From contig NZ_JAFMTR010000045.1 in NCBI RefSeq assembly GCF_018682675.1, forward strand, positions 1-47,875: a stretch of DNA of 47,875 nt, written 5' to 3'. The stretch comes from Sphingopyxis soli. Lineage in GTDB: Bacteria; Pseudomonadota; Alphaproteobacteria; Sphingomonadales; Sphingomonadaceae. The translations under genes and the position numbers were made by a program. The notes beneath the pieces are model-generated. The model made no database searches. It saw only the letters and a list, made by a program, of their open reading frames with translations, and was not told the DNA's origin. Of this stretch, positions 33,953 to 42,679 are shown in pieces; within the stretch, counting starts at the first letter, position 1, and each line of letters starts with the position of its first letter.

Positions 33953-36333
33953 GCGCCCGCTCCCCCGATCCGGCGACGCAGCGCATCGAGCAGCGCGCCA
34001 CGGTCATAGCGATAGACGGTCTCGTCATCGGGTCCGGCCGCCGCCGCCGAGGCGCGGAGCCGGATCACCGGCACGTCGCCGTCACCGGCCCGCGCCGCGC
34101 CCTCGTCGGTCAGGCACAGCATGACGTCGGCGGTTTCGCCGGAGGTTTCGGCAACGACGCGATACCCCGCGCTCTGCAGGATCGGGGCCAGGAAATTGTC
34201 GCCCCAGCCGTCGTGATCGTCGGCAATGCGGCAAATGGGTTGGCGCACGGCGGGCGCGACCGCGCCGCGCGCATATTGCTCCATCAGCCAGAAGGGATCG
34301 ACCAGCTCGACCGGATCGCCCGCGACGAGCGCGATGCCCGCGATCAGCCCCGGCGCCGTGGCGGGCTGGACCATCTCGGGCAGGCGGACGATGTCGACCA
34401 CCTCCTCGATCGGATAGCAAAGCACCATCTGCCCGTCGTTGAGGCGCAGCAGCTTGAGCGTGCCATGACCCTCGGGAAGTTTCGCCGCGTGAACGGGAAA
34501 GATGTCGTCGCCGATCTGCGCCTGGATCCGCCCCGCGCTCTCGAACAGCGCGAGCGCCGGCACTTCCTCGACGCGCTCGATCACCGACAGGCGGATGCCG
34601 CGTGTGCGGCCTCCGATATCGCGGAACAACAAGAGCTGCTCGGCGTTGCGCGCGGCGGCCGCGGCGGCCTCGGCCTCGACCGCGTGATCGAGGCTGCGGC
34701 CCGCCTCGGACGCATCGATCGCGGCGGCGGCCAGAATGCCCTGCACGTCGAGCAGCAGCACCGGGCGCCCGTTGTCGGGCAATGTGGTGCCGGCATAGAG
34801 GCCGGTCGCCATGATCATCGGCGCGGCGGGCTTGATCACCAGTTCCTCATGATCGTGGATCGCCGCGACGCTGAGGGCATAGCTCTGCCCCTGTCCCGGC
34901 CGGACGAGCACGAGCGCGCGATCCTCGACATCGTCGCGGTGATCGCGCGTGCGGCCGAGAATGGTCTCGAGGCGGAGCAACGGGAATTGCTCGCCGCGCA
35001 CGGTCACGATTTCGCCGCCGCCAAGGCGTTCGATGCGGACGGTATCGCTCGTTTCGAGCAGGATTTCGCGCACCGCGCCGCGCGGGATGGCGAAATATTG
35101 CCCCGCCGCGCGGACCATCAGGCCCGAGATGATCGTCAGCGTCATCGGCACGCGCAGCACGACGGCAAGCCCCCTGCCCTCGTCGTTGCGCAGCTCGACG
35201 AGGCCGCCGATCTTCTCGACATTCGCCTTGACGATATCCATGCCGACGCCGCGCCCCGAGATCGCGGTGATCTTGGCGGCGGTCGAAAAGCCGGGGCGAA
35301 AGATGAGCTCGAGCTTTTCGCGGGGCGTCAGCGCGCGCGCGTCGGCCGCCGACAGGATGCGCGCCGAGATCGCATTTTGCACCAGCGCGTCGGGCGACAG
35401 GCCGCGGCCGTCGTCGCGCACCTCGATCTCGATCTGGTTGCCCGACTGCCGCGCCGAGACCGCGATGGTCGCGGTTACGTCCTTGCCCGCCGCGACGCGC
35501 CCGTCGAGCGCCTCGACCCCGTGGTCGATCGCGTTGCGCACGATGTGGATCAGCGGGTCGCGGATATTCTCCATCATCTCGCGGTCGAGCTCGACCTCGC
35601 CGCCGCTGGTCGCAAAGCGGATCTTCTTGCCGAGATCGTGCGCGAGGTCGCGAACGATGCGTGGCAGCGGCGCGAACAATTTGTCGATGCGCTGCATCCG
35701 CATCTGGCTGACCGACTGGCGCATTCCCGCGATCGAGTCGGACAGGCGGTCGAACGCCCCGATCAGCGCCGGATCGGCACCCGATTCGCGGAGCATTCGC
35801 GCGAATTCGTTGCGCGCGAGGACGATGTCGGTGACCCCGGTCATCACGCTGTCGAGCAGCGGCAGCGGAACACGGATCGAGCGCCAGCCCTGCAAGTCGG
35901 TGACGATGTCGTCGTCACGGCGAAGCTGGATTTCGGCGGGTTCCGCCGGGGCTTCGGGCGCGTCCTCCGTCACGGCGAGCGCACCGATCACGTCGCCGTC
36001 GTCGCCCGCCGGTTCGGCGCCCCTGCTGCCGAGCGTAGCGCAGAGCTGCGACAGCCGGTCGACGATGCCGAGCACGCCGGTGACGAGCGCGGCGTTGGCC
36101 GGGCGGTTGCCGCGGCGGACCTGATCGAGCGCATCCTCGGCGGCGTGCGCCAGCGCGGTGACGCGCGGCAAGGCAAGGAATCCCGAGCTGCCCTTGATCG
36201 TGTGGACGAGACGGAAAATCGCGTCGAGCTGCGCCCGGTCGGCGGGGTCCGCCTCCCACGCGACCAGCGCCCCGCCGGCTTCGGCAAGGATTTCAGCCGT
36301 TTCGGCCAGAAAATCGTTCAGCAGGTCGTCCAT
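33949..36333 (-). CDS. cheA: Chemotaxis histidine kinase CheA with two CheW-like modules and a receiver-like tail
   Basis: CheA (794 residues from MDDLLNDF at 36333) phosphorylates CheY and CheB. Domains: HPt 1-100 with His44 (RLVHTIKGSSGF); no recognisable P2; dimerisation helices about 160-235; HATPase with N-box HIVRNAIDHGVE (263-274), DDGRGLS (307-313) and SGRGVGMDIVKAN (359-371). A first CheW-like P5 spans about 400-545 and a second about 565-690. The last 95 residues (about 699-794: RIADDHDGWGDNFLAPILQS, AGYRVVAETS) look like a receiver fold, but ADVMLCLTDEG replaces the phospho-acceptor strand and has no aspartate at the acceptor position. Confidence 0.92.
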   Translation of the reverse strand: MDDLLNDFLAETAEILAEAGGALVAWEADPADRAQLDAIFRLVHTIKGSSGFLALPRVTALAHAAEDALDQVRRGNRPANAALVTGVLGIVDRLSQLCATLGSRGAEPAGDDGDVIGALAVTEDAPEAPAEPAEIQLRRDDDIVTDLQGWRSIRVPLPLLDSVMTGVTDIVLARNEFARMLRESGADPALIGAFDRLSDSIAGMRQSVSQMRMQRIDKLFAPLPRIVRDLAHDLGKKIRFATSGGEVELDREMMENIRDPLIHIVRNAIDHGVEALDGRVAAGKDVTATIAVSARQSGNQIEIEVRDDGRGLSPDALVQNAISARILSAADARALTPREKLELIFRPGFSTAAKITAISGRGVGMDIVKANVEKIGGLVELRNDEGRGLAVVLRVPMTLTIISGLMVRAAGQYFAIPRGAVREILLETSDTVRIERLGGGEIVTVRGEQFPLLRLETILGRTRDHRDDVEDRALVLVRPGQGQSYALSVAAIHDHEELVIKPAAPMIMATGLYAGTTLPDNGRPVLLLDVQGILAAAAIDASEAGRSLDHAVEAEAAAAAARNAEQLLLFRDIGGRTRGIRLSVIERVEEVPALALFESAGRIQAQIGDDIFPVHAAKLPEGHGTLKLLRLNDGQMVLCYPIEEVVDIVRLPEMVQPATAPGLIAGIALVAGDPVELVDPFWLMEQYARGAVAPAVRQPICRIADDHDGWGDNFLAPILQSAGYRVVAETSGETADVMLCLTDEGAARAGDGDVPVIRLRASAAAAGPDDETVYRYDRGALLDALRRRIGGAGA

Positions 36334-36366
36334 TGCGGTGTCGGTGCGCCCCAAAATCCCGGGCTC

Positions 36367-36429
36367 ACCATTGCCGGACAATGGTTAATGGAGGGTTTGT
36401 TTATGGGAGAATGTGCAAGGAAATTGCAC
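36367..36429. promoter_or_regulatory. Paired palindromes upstream of cheA
   Basis: ACCATTG-CCGGA-CAATGGT (36367-36385) and GTGCAA-N5-TTGCAC (36413-36429) are two perfect palindromes with 5-base spacers in the 112-base gap between chpT and cheA, about 28 bases apart. On the minus strand TTAACC, a CtrA-type half site, lies between them without a second TTAA at the right spacing. They may be operators for the che operon or, for the second, the terminator of chpT. Confidence 0.45.
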
Positions 36430-36445
36430 CGCTCCGCGAGCGCGA

Positions 36446-37087
36446 TCAGCGGCCCTTGAGCACCGCGCCGACCAGCAGCGAGGTCGGCGTCTCGCGCGCC
36501 AGCATCACCGTGCCGCCATTCTGCTTCGCCACCGCCTGCACGAGCACCGCGGGCGCGGTGCGCGAGGTCATCGCGCTGGCGTCCTCGCCTTCGGCGAGGA
36601 TGCGTTCGACATCGGTGTCGAGGAAGATGCGCTCGGCCTCGACGTGCAGCGCAATCTCGATCCCATCTCCCTGATTTTCGCAGCCGATATCGAGCCGGCC
36701 GCCGCGCACCAGCGCATCGACGAGGAGGAGCGACAGGTTGAGGATGATCTTCACCGCCGGCTTGGGCAGCGGATCGGTCCCGATCATCCAGTTGAGGTCG
36801 ATCGCGCGGTCGCCGATGATGCCCTGGATCGCCGACTTCGCCTCGTCGGCGGGAACCAGCTCGCCGAAGCCGCCCGCCGACCCGAACGCAAGGCGAAAGA
36901 ATTTGAGCTTGTTCGCCGAAGTCCGGGCGCTCTGTTCGAGCAGTTCGATGCAACGCGCGCGCATCTCCGGGTCTTTTTCGTCGGCCAGCAGTTCGAGCCC
37001 GTTGGCGAAGGCGCCGACCGGGCTCAAGAGATCGTGGCACAGCCGCGAGGCCAGCATGGACGCGAAATCGACGCGGTCGTCGGACAT
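36446..37087 (-). CDS. chpT: Histidine phosphotransferase ChpT
   Basis: ChpT (213 residues) passes phosphate from CckA to CtrA and CpdR. His18 lies in SRLCHDLLSPVGAFANGLELL, the diagnostic motif. The rest is a two-helix bundle plus a HATPase-like fold without ATP motifs (ILNLSLLLVDALVRGG, RLDIGCENQGDG). It lies 112 bases upstream of cheA in the same direction and is divergent from rluD. The kinase CckA is also in this window, about 17 kb away. Confidence 0.93.
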   Translation of the reverse strand: MSDDRVDFASMLASRLCHDLLSPVGAFANGLELLADEKDPEMRARCIELLEQSARTSANKLKFFRLAFGSAGGFGELVPADEAKSAIQGIIGDRAIDLNWMIGTDPLPKPAVKIILNLSLLLVDALVRGGRLDIGCENQGDGIEIALHVEAERIFLDTDVERILAEGEDASAMTSRTAPAVLVQAVAKQNGGTVMLARETPTSLLVGAVLKGR

Positions 37088-37211
37088 GGATCACTCCCCG
37101 CAGACCGGACCTTTCCGGCTCGCGCCTGCTCCCTAAGGCAGGGACATGGTTAAGGGCAAGGGGCATCCCCTTCACCTTGAAATTCGGCGCCCCGCTCCCA
37201 TATCGCGAGCA

Positions 37212-38165
37212 ATGTTGGGGGACGACGAAATACTGACCGTGACGCTGGCAGACAGCGCCGCCGGGCTACGGCTCGACCGGGCGCTGGCGGAGGCGCTCCC
37301 CGATTTTTCGCGCGAGCGATTGAAGACGCTGATCAAGGGCGGCCGGGTTTCGGACGCATCGGGCGCGGTGCTGTGGGATCCGTCAGCGAAGGCCGCGCCT
37401 GCGACGCTCGCGGTCCGTCTGCCCGCCCCCGCCCCGGCGCATAACATCGCGCAGGACATGGGGCTCGTCATCGCCTTTGAGGACGAGCATCTGATCGTCG
37501 TCGACAAGCCCGCGGGGATGGTCGTTCATCCCGCCGCGGGCAATCTCGACGGGACGATGGTCAACGCGCTGCTCCACCATTGCGCGGGACAATTGTCGGG
37601 GGTCGGCGGCGTCGCGCGTCCCGGCATCGTCCACCGCATCGACAAGGATACCAGCGGGCTGATCGTCGCCGCGAAGCACGACAAAGCGCACGAAGGCCTC
37701 GCGAAGCAGTTCGCGGCGCACAGCATCGACCGCCGCTACCTGGCCCTCGCGACCGGCCGCCCGATCCCGCCGCACGGCACCGTCAACGCGGCGCTCGGGC
37801 GGTCGGGCACCAACCGCAAGAAGATGGCGGTGGTGGCCGAAGGGCGCGGCAAGCGTGCGATCACCCACTACCGGACGATCGAGCCGCTGCGGAATGCGAC
37901 ATTGGTCGAATGCCGGCTGGAAACCGGCCGCACGCATCAGGTGCGCGTCCATATGGCGCATATCGGCCATCCGCTGGTCGGCGACCCGGTCTATGGCCGC
38001 GCCAAAAAGCCGCTGTCGGACACATTAAAAGCCCGTAATTTTACCCGTCAGGCGTTGCACGCGGCGCATTTGGGCTTTATTCATCCGGTGACCGGTAACA
38101 GCATCGCGCTCGACAGCGAACTCCCAGCGGACATGCGGGAACTGATCGATGAACTGCGCGTTTAA
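37212..38165 (+). CDS. rluD: 23S rRNA pseudouridine synthase RluD
   Basis: RluD (317 residues) makes pseudouridines in helix 69 of 23S rRNA. N-terminal S4-type RNA-binding region (GLRLDRALAEALPDFSRERL). Catalytic Asp144 is in VHRIDKDTSGLIV. LIVVDKPAGMVVHPAAGN and LVECRLETGRTHQVRVHMAH confirm the RluA/RluD family. ATG 37212 is preferred over 37146, which adds 22 residues foreign to the family. rluD next to rpoH is a conserved alphaproteobacterial order. Confidence 0.93.
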   Translation: MLGDDEILTVTLADSAAGLRLDRALAEALPDFSRERLKTLIKGGRVSDASGAVLWDPSAKAAPATLAVRLPAPAPAHNIAQDMGLVIAFEDEHLIVVDKPAGMVVHPAAGNLDGTMVNALLHHCAGQLSGVGGVARPGIVHRIDKDTSGLIVAAKHDKAHEGLAKQFAAHSIDRRYLALATGRPIPPHGTVNAALGRSGTNRKKMAVVAEGRGKRAITHYRTIEPLRNATLVECRLETGRTHQVRVHMAHIGHPLVGDPVYGRAKKPLSDTLKARNFTRQALHAAHLGFIHPVTGNSIALDSELPADMRELIDELRV

Positions 38166-38185
38166 GTTTCGAATGAAAATCTATT

Positions 38186-38214
38186 TTGACCGCCGGACCC
38201 AACCGGGGCAGAAT
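38186..38214 (+). promoter_or_regulatory. Candidate promoter of rpoH
   Basis: TTGACC (38186-38191), a 17-base spacer, then CAGAAT (38209-38214), with the rpoH start 29 bases later. The spacer holds CCGG-N6-CCGG, a small palindrome. It fits a housekeeping promoter; heat-shock autoregulation is not evident. Confidence 0.5.
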
Positions 38215-38243
38215 GATTTCAGGTTTTAGGGAAGACACTCTCC

Positions 38244-39146
38244 ATGGCTAACAAAAGCAATGTTCCGGCAGTGGTGCCCGCGCTCGGCGGTGAGGCGAGC
38301 CTGAACCGCTATCTGGCCGAAATCCGCAAATTTCCGCTGCTGACGCCCGAGCAGGAATATATGCTCGCGAAACGCTTTCAGGAGCATGGCGACAATGAAG
38401 CGGCGGCGCAGCTCGTCACCAGCCACCTCCGCCTCGTCGCGAAGATCGCGATGGGCTATCGCGGCTATGGCCTGCCGGTCAGCGAGCTGATCAGCGAGGG
38501 CAACATCGGCCTGATGCAGGGGGTGAAGAAATTCGACCCCGAACGCGGCTTCCGCCTTGCCACTTATGCGATGTGGTGGATCCGCGCCTCGATCCAGGAA
38601 TTCATCCTGCGGTCGTGGAGCCTCGTGAAGATGGGCACCACCGCGGCGCAGAAAAAGCTGTTCTTCAATCTGCGCCGGATGAAAAACAGCCTCGACGCGT
38701 TCGAGGACGGCGACCTCAGCCCCGAGCATGTGGCGAAGATCGCCAAGGATCTGGGCGTCACCGAGGACGAGGTCGTCAGCATGAACCGCCGCATGGCGAT
38801 GGGCGGCGACACCTCGCTCAATGTCCCGATGGGCGAGGACGGCGACAGCCAGTGGCAGGACCTGCTCGGCGACGAGGGGCCGCTGCAGGACGAGCGCGTG
38901 GCCGAGGCCGAGGAACGCGACGTGCGGCACGAGCTGCTGACCGAAGCGCTGGCGACGCTCAACGAGCGCGAACGCCATATCCTGACCGAACGCCGCCTGA
39001 CCGACGATCCGAAGACGCTCGAGGATCTGAGCCAGGTCTATGACGTCAGCCGCGAACGTGTGCGCCAGATCGAAGTGCGCGCCTTCGAGAAGCTGCAGAA
39101 GGCGATGCTCAAGCTGGCGGGCGACCGTCGGCTGGTCAGCGCCTAA
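38244..39146 (+). CDS. rpoH: RNA polymerase sigma-32 factor RpoH
   Basis: Sigma-32 (300 residues) directs transcription of chaperone and protease genes after heat or protein-folding stress. Region 2 is LRLVAKIAMGYRGYGLPVSE and TYAMWWIRASIQEFILRSWS. The RpoH box is TAAQKKLFFNLRRMK, which separates it from other sigma-70 members. Region 4 ends with LSQVYDVSRERVRQIEVRAF. Some alphaproteobacteria have two RpoH paralogues; only one is in this window. Confidence 0.96.
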   Translation: MANKSNVPAVVPALGGEASLNRYLAEIRKFPLLTPEQEYMLAKRFQEHGDNEAAAQLVTSHLRLVAKIAMGYRGYGLPVSELISEGNIGLMQGVKKFDPERGFRLATYAMWWIRASIQEFILRSWSLVKMGTTAAQKKLFFNLRRMKNSLDAFEDGDLSPEHVAKIAKDLGVTEDEVVSMNRRMAMGGDTSLNVPMGEDGDSQWQDLLGDEGPLQDERVAEAEERDVRHELLTEALATLNERERHILTERRLTDDPKTLEDLSQVYDVSRERVRQIEVRAFEKLQKAMLKLAGDRRLVSA

Positions 39147-39202
39147 GACCGCGAAGCTCGGGTGCCGTAACGCCGGGCCCGTCCCGGCCGAGGAGTCACG
39201 TC

Positions 39203-39589
39203 ATGCGTATCCTTCCCCTTGTCCTGTCAGCGCTCGCGCTTTCGGTTCCCGTCACCGCCGCCGAAGCCCCGGCGAGGGTGACGGTGACGTTGGCGAATTT
39301 CAGCTTCACCCCTGACGACCTGCACCTTCATGCTGGCGAGGCGGTGACGATCCATTTCGTCAACGAAGGTTCGGGCGGGCACGATTTCACGGCGGAGGAA
39401 TTTTTCGCCGCGGCGACGATGGATGCCGCCAACCGCGCGCGCGTCGGCGGCACCAAGGGCCGCGTGTCGCTCGGCAAGGGCGAGAGCAGCGACGTGACGC
39501 TGGTCCCGAAGGCTGGCACTTACAAGGTGCATTGCTCGCACTTCGGGCATACGGCGCTCGGCATGACGGGCAAGATCACCGTCGACTGA
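39203..39589 (+). CDS. Secreted cupredoxin-domain protein
   Basis: A 128-residue exported blue-copper-like protein. GAGGAG precedes the ATG; the signal peptide is MRILPLVLSALALSVPVTAA. Type 1 copper ligands are His60 (GGHDFTAEEF), Cys111, His116 and Met121 in KVHCSHFGHTALGM. The domain begins VTVTLANFSFTPDDLHLHAG, like plastocyanin/azurin-like cupredoxins. It probably carries electrons or buffers copper in the periplasm; no redox partner is adjacent. It is 56 bases after rpoH. Confidence 0.88.
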   Translation: MRILPLVLSALALSVPVTAAEAPARVTVTLANFSFTPDDLHLHAGEAVTIHFVNEGSGGHDFTAEEFFAAATMDAANRARVGGTKGRVSLGKGESSDVTLVPKAGTYKVHCSHFGHTALGMTGKITVD

Positions 39590-39685
39590 CGACCGTACTC
39601 CTTGTCACGGGCGGCAAATCGGGCGACGATCATTTTCTGCATCCTGCCGCTTGCCTGACCGACGCGAGCGATTAGTTTGCGCGCC

Positions 39686-40393
39686 ATGCCAACAAAGTCC
39701 CGCGCGAAGGCGCGCAAGCTCCCCTGGTATCTGCGGCCGCTCAAATGGCTGCTCTGGTTCATCGCGATCTCGGTCGTCTGGGTGCTGATCTATGCCGTCG
39801 TGCCGCCGCCGGTGACGATCACGATGCTGACCGACGGCAACGGCATCACCAAGGACTGGACCAGCCTTTCCCATATCGACCGCAACATGGTGCGCGCCGC
39901 GATCGCCGCGGAGGACGGCAAATTCTGCAGCCACGACGGCTTCGACCGCGAGGCGATCGAACAGGCGATCGAGCGCAACGCCAAGGGCAAGCGGATGCGC
40001 GGCGGGTCGACGATCAGCCAGCAGACCGCGAAGAATGTCTTCCTGTGGCAGGGCAGCGGCTGGACGCGCTATATCCGCAAGGTGCCCGAGGTGTGGTTCA
40101 CCTTCCTGATCGAGACGATCTGGGGCAAGCGGCGGATCATGGAGGTGTATCTCAACGTCGCCGAGACGGGGCTTGGCACCTATGGCGTCGAGGCGGGGGC
40201 GCAGCGCTATTTCAAGCATGGCGCCGGCAAGCTGACCCCGCAGGAGGCGGCGCGCATCGCCGCGATCCTGCCGCTGCCCAAGAAGCGCGAGGCGGTGAGC
40301 CCGTCGGGCTTCACGCGACGCTATGGCAATTCGATCCGCGCGCGGATCGGCATCGTACGGCGCGATGGGCTGGACGCGTGTGTTTATAAGTAG
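39686..40393 (+). CDS. mtgA: Monofunctional biosynthetic peptidoglycan transglycosylase MtgA
   Basis: A GT51 enzyme polymerising lipid II into glycan strands. 235 residues from ATG 39686; one N-terminal TM (about 19-40) anchors it. The catalytic Glu76 is in AAIAAEDGKFCSHDGFD, then RGGSTISQQTAKNVFLW and RRIMEVYLNVAETGLGTYGV, all GT51 signatures. There is no transpeptidase domain, so it supplements the class A PBPs. It stands alone, with its own neighbours unrelated. Confidence 0.94.
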   Translation: MPTKSRAKARKLPWYLRPLKWLLWFIAISVVWVLIYAVVPPPVTITMLTDGNGITKDWTSLSHIDRNMVRAAIAAEDGKFCSHDGFDREAIEQAIERNAKGKRMRGGSTISQQTAKNVFLWQGSGWTRYIRKVPEVWFTFLIETIWGKRRIMEVYLNVAETGLGTYGVEAGAQRYFKHGAGKLTPQEAARIAAILPLPKKREAVSPSGFTRRYGNSIRARIGIVRRDGLDACVYK

Positions 40394-40417
40394 GGGCAAA
40401 TCAAACATGGCCATCAA

Positions 40418-41224
40418 ATGCTAGACCGCTTGTCCCTGATCGCCCTGGCGCTGGCCTCGGCCGCCGACGCGGCTCAGGCTCAGGCACCGCTGGCACCCTC
40501 GTCATCGTGGAACGTCGATTATGCGGAATCCGAATGTCGGCTTTCGCGGACGTTCGGCCCCGCCGACGACACCACCACGCTGCGGATTATCCGCGGTGCC
40601 AGTTTGAAGGCCGTGGAATATACGCTCGCCGGCAAGTCGCTCAAAATCAGAGACTGGAATTATAACGTGCTGTTACGGCTTGGCCCCGACGGCACGTCGC
40701 ATAAGTTGCCGGTCCTCTGGTATCGCCTTCCTACAGGCGAAGGCGCGCTTCAGATCATCGGCGAGAATGAACTAAGACCTGCGGAAATCGCATCGACACG
40801 TACGCTGTCGGTCGAACTCGACGGCGCCGAGCCGCTCCAACTGGCGGTCGGCAGTCTCGACAAGCCGTTCGCCGCGCTCAATGCCTGTTACGATGACCTT
40901 TTGACCAGTTGGGGCATCGATCCGACGAAGGTCCGCGATCTCAAAACCGCTGCGCGGCCCCTTAATATGCAGTCCTGGAGCATTTTCGAGAACATCTGGG
41001 CGAGCGATGCGGCCAAGGGCAGCAAGTGGATGACGATACGGCTCGACGTAAACGAGATTGGCAAGGCCCAGACCTGCAAGACGCTGGCTTCGAGCGGATC
41101 GGCAGAGCTGGACGCAAAGATCTGTGCGGCCGCCATCAAGAAAGCGCGCTTCGTTCCGGCAGCTTCCGCATCGGGAGAGAAGGTCGGCGCACCCTTTGTA
41201 CTGCGAATCCAGATGCGCGAATAA
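40418..41224 (+). CDS. Secreted protein with TonB-like C-terminal domain
   Basis: A 268-residue protein of unknown specific function. N-terminal signal peptide (DRLSLIALALASAADAAQAQ). The central region (about 40-170) is beta-rich with one pair of cysteines (ESECRLSRTF, NACYDDLL). The last 65 residues (MTIRLDVNEIGKAQTCKTLA-AKICAAAIKKARFVPA) form a TonB-C-like fold found in many secreted sphingomonad proteins without an associated TonB/ExbB system. No TonB TM is present, so I do not call it an energy transducer. Confidence 0.78.
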   Translation: MLDRLSLIALALASAADAAQAQAPLAPSSSWNVDYAESECRLSRTFGPADDTTTLRIIRGASLKAVEYTLAGKSLKIRDWNYNVLLRLGPDGTSHKLPVLWYRLPTGEGALQIIGENELRPAEIASTRTLSVELDGAEPLQLAVGSLDKPFAALNACYDDLLTSWGIDPTKVRDLKTAARPLNMQSWSIFENIWASDAAKGSKWMTIRLDVNEIGKAQTCKTLASSGSAELDAKICAAAIKKARFVPAASASGEKVGAPFVLRIQMRE

Positions 41225-41233
41225 GGGGCCGGG

Positions 41234-41770
41234 TTACGCCGGCTTCCAGCTCTTCCGCTCTTCGGCCTGTTTGAGCACCTCGAACGCCGCCTGACCTGCC
41301 GCGAAGCGCTTCGCGGCTTCGGCATCGCCCGGGTTCACGTCAGGATGGCATTCCTTCGCATAGGCGCGCCACGCCTTTTTCGTCGCGTCGAAATCGGCGT
41401 CGGGGTCGAGGCCGAGGAGTTCGAGCGCGCGCATCTCGTCGGCGCTGCGGCTGCCGTCGCCCGATCCGCCCCACGCATAATGCTGGGCGCGGGCATAGCT
41501 GCGCGCGCCGGCCGCCTCTTCGGCGGCGCGCGCCGCGGCGTCTTCGGCCGACAGGCCGGCGAAATAGTCCCAGCCGCGGTTATATTCGGCCGCATGCGTT
41601 TCGCAGAAATACCAGCGTTCGGGGCTGTTGGGCGATTTGGGCGCGGGACAGTTGCCGGGGTTGGTGCAGCCATGACGGTCGCAAAGGCGCACCTTCTGCG
41701 TCTCGCGCGACGAGCCATAGGGGCGCCAGCGGGGAAAACCCCAGTCGTCGGATCTCTTGGCGCGGCTCAT
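41234..41770 (-). CDS. J-domain (DnaJ-like) protein with N-terminal cysteine cluster
   Basis: A 178-residue co-chaperone candidate. The C-terminal J-domain (about 112-176) includes ALELLGLDPDADFDATKKAW and the essential HPD (142-144) in KECHPDVNPGDAEAAKRF. The N-terminal 70 residues contain C30, H33, C35, C41, C56 and H59 (RLCDRHGCTNPGNCPAP, WYFCETHA), an arrangement that may bind zinc; such N-termini are known in a sphingomonad and rhizobial subgroup. It would recruit a DnaK to an unknown client. The gene is followed 9 bases away by the opposite-strand TonB-like gene. Confidence 0.85.
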   Translation of the reverse strand: MSRAKRSDDWGFPRWRPYGSSRETQKVRLCDRHGCTNPGNCPAPKSPNSPERWYFCETHAAEYNRGWDYFAGLSAEDAAARAAEEAAGARSYARAQHYAWGGSGDGSRSADEMRALELLGLDPDADFDATKKAWRAYAKECHPDVNPGDAEAAKRFAAGQAAFEVLKQAEERKSWKPA

Positions 41771-41825
41771 TCCACCCCATGTAGCAACGGGGGCGCCGAT
41801 TGGCTAGGCGGGGCGGCCCGAAAAG

Positions 41826-42611
41826 CTAGTCTTTGGGCGAATAACCGAACGCCTTGTGCGCGAGCTTGACCACCGCGGGGTCGAGATCGGGCGGGGTCAT
41901 CGGCACCGCCGCCTCCAGCGTCTCGACGACGTGCGTCATCGCGGCGATGCGCGCCGCCTTCTTGTTGTTGCCGTCGATGACCGTCCACGGCGCCCAGCGC
42001 GTGTCGGTCTGCTGGAACATATCCTCCATCGCCGCCAGATATTGCTTGCGCTTCGAACGGTTGCGATAGTCGTCGACGCCGGTCTTCCACCGCTTCCACG
42101 GATCGTTCAGCCGGTCGGCGAAGCGTTTGTCCTGTTCCTCTTGCGTGACGTGGACGAACAGCTTGACCAGATTGGTGCGGCTGCCGGTCAACTGCGCCTC
42201 GAACTCGTTGATCTCGTCATAGCCCTTGCGCCACTCGGCCTCGGTCGCATAGCCCTCGACGCGCTCGACGAGGACGCGGCCGTACCAGCTGCGGTCGAAG
42301 ATCGATATTTCGCGGTTTCCCGGCAGCCGCTTCCAGAAACGCCACAGAAAATGCCGCGCCTTTTCCTCTTCGTTCGGCGCCGCGATCGGCCACACCTCGA
42401 AATAGCGCGGGTCGAGCGACGCGGTCAGCCGCTGGATGATGCCGCCCTTCCCCGCCGCGTCCCAGCCCTCGAACATGATGACGCTGCGCTGGCCGTGGGT
42501 GATATGCGCCGCCTGCAACCGTTCGAGCCGCGCCTCGAGCAGCGCGACGTCCCTGGCGTAATCGCCCGCATATTTAGCGCCGGTTTCATAGTCGGAGAGC
42601 TGGATGGTCAT
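41826..42611 (-). CDS. ppk2: Polyphosphate kinase 2 family protein
   Basis: PPK2 (261 residues) uses polyphosphate to phosphorylate nucleotides or the reverse. Walker A FEGWDAAGKGG (48-57) and the lid/Walker B DRSWYGRVLVERVEGY (106-121) are intact. RFADRLNDPWKRWK and the KTG-DDYRNR segment match the family. Single-domain length is typical of class I or III enzymes; nucleotide preference cannot be read. It is 55 bases upstream of the J-domain gene on the same strand. Confidence 0.92.
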   Translation of the reverse strand: MTIQLSDYETGAKYAGDYARDVALLEARLERLQAAHITHGQRSVIMFEGWDAAGKGGIIQRLTASLDPRYFEVWPIAAPNEEEKARHFLWRFWKRLPGNREISIFDRSWYGRVLVERVEGYATEAEWRKGYDEINEFEAQLTGSRTNLVKLFVHVTQEEQDKRFADRLNDPWKRWKTGVDDYRNRSKRKQYLAAMEDMFQQTDTRWAPWTVIDGNNKKAARIAAMTHVVETLEAAVPMTPPDLDPAVVKLAHKAFGYSPKD

Positions 42612-42679
42612 CGCGCTATCCTAGCTGGCACCCCTCGCCCGACCAAGCGCGCGTTTTGTCCGGTTCCGGCACAGAAGCG

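Noticed and set aside
36382..36420. CtrA binding site upstream of cheA
   Set aside because: Only one TTAA half site is present; the other half at 7-base spacing is CAAA on the minus strand. It does not reach the TTAA-N7-TTAA standard.
40418..41224. TonB energy transducer
   Set aside because: The protein has a signal peptide and a TonB-C-like domain but no N-terminal TM/proline-rich linker, and no exbB/exbD nearby.
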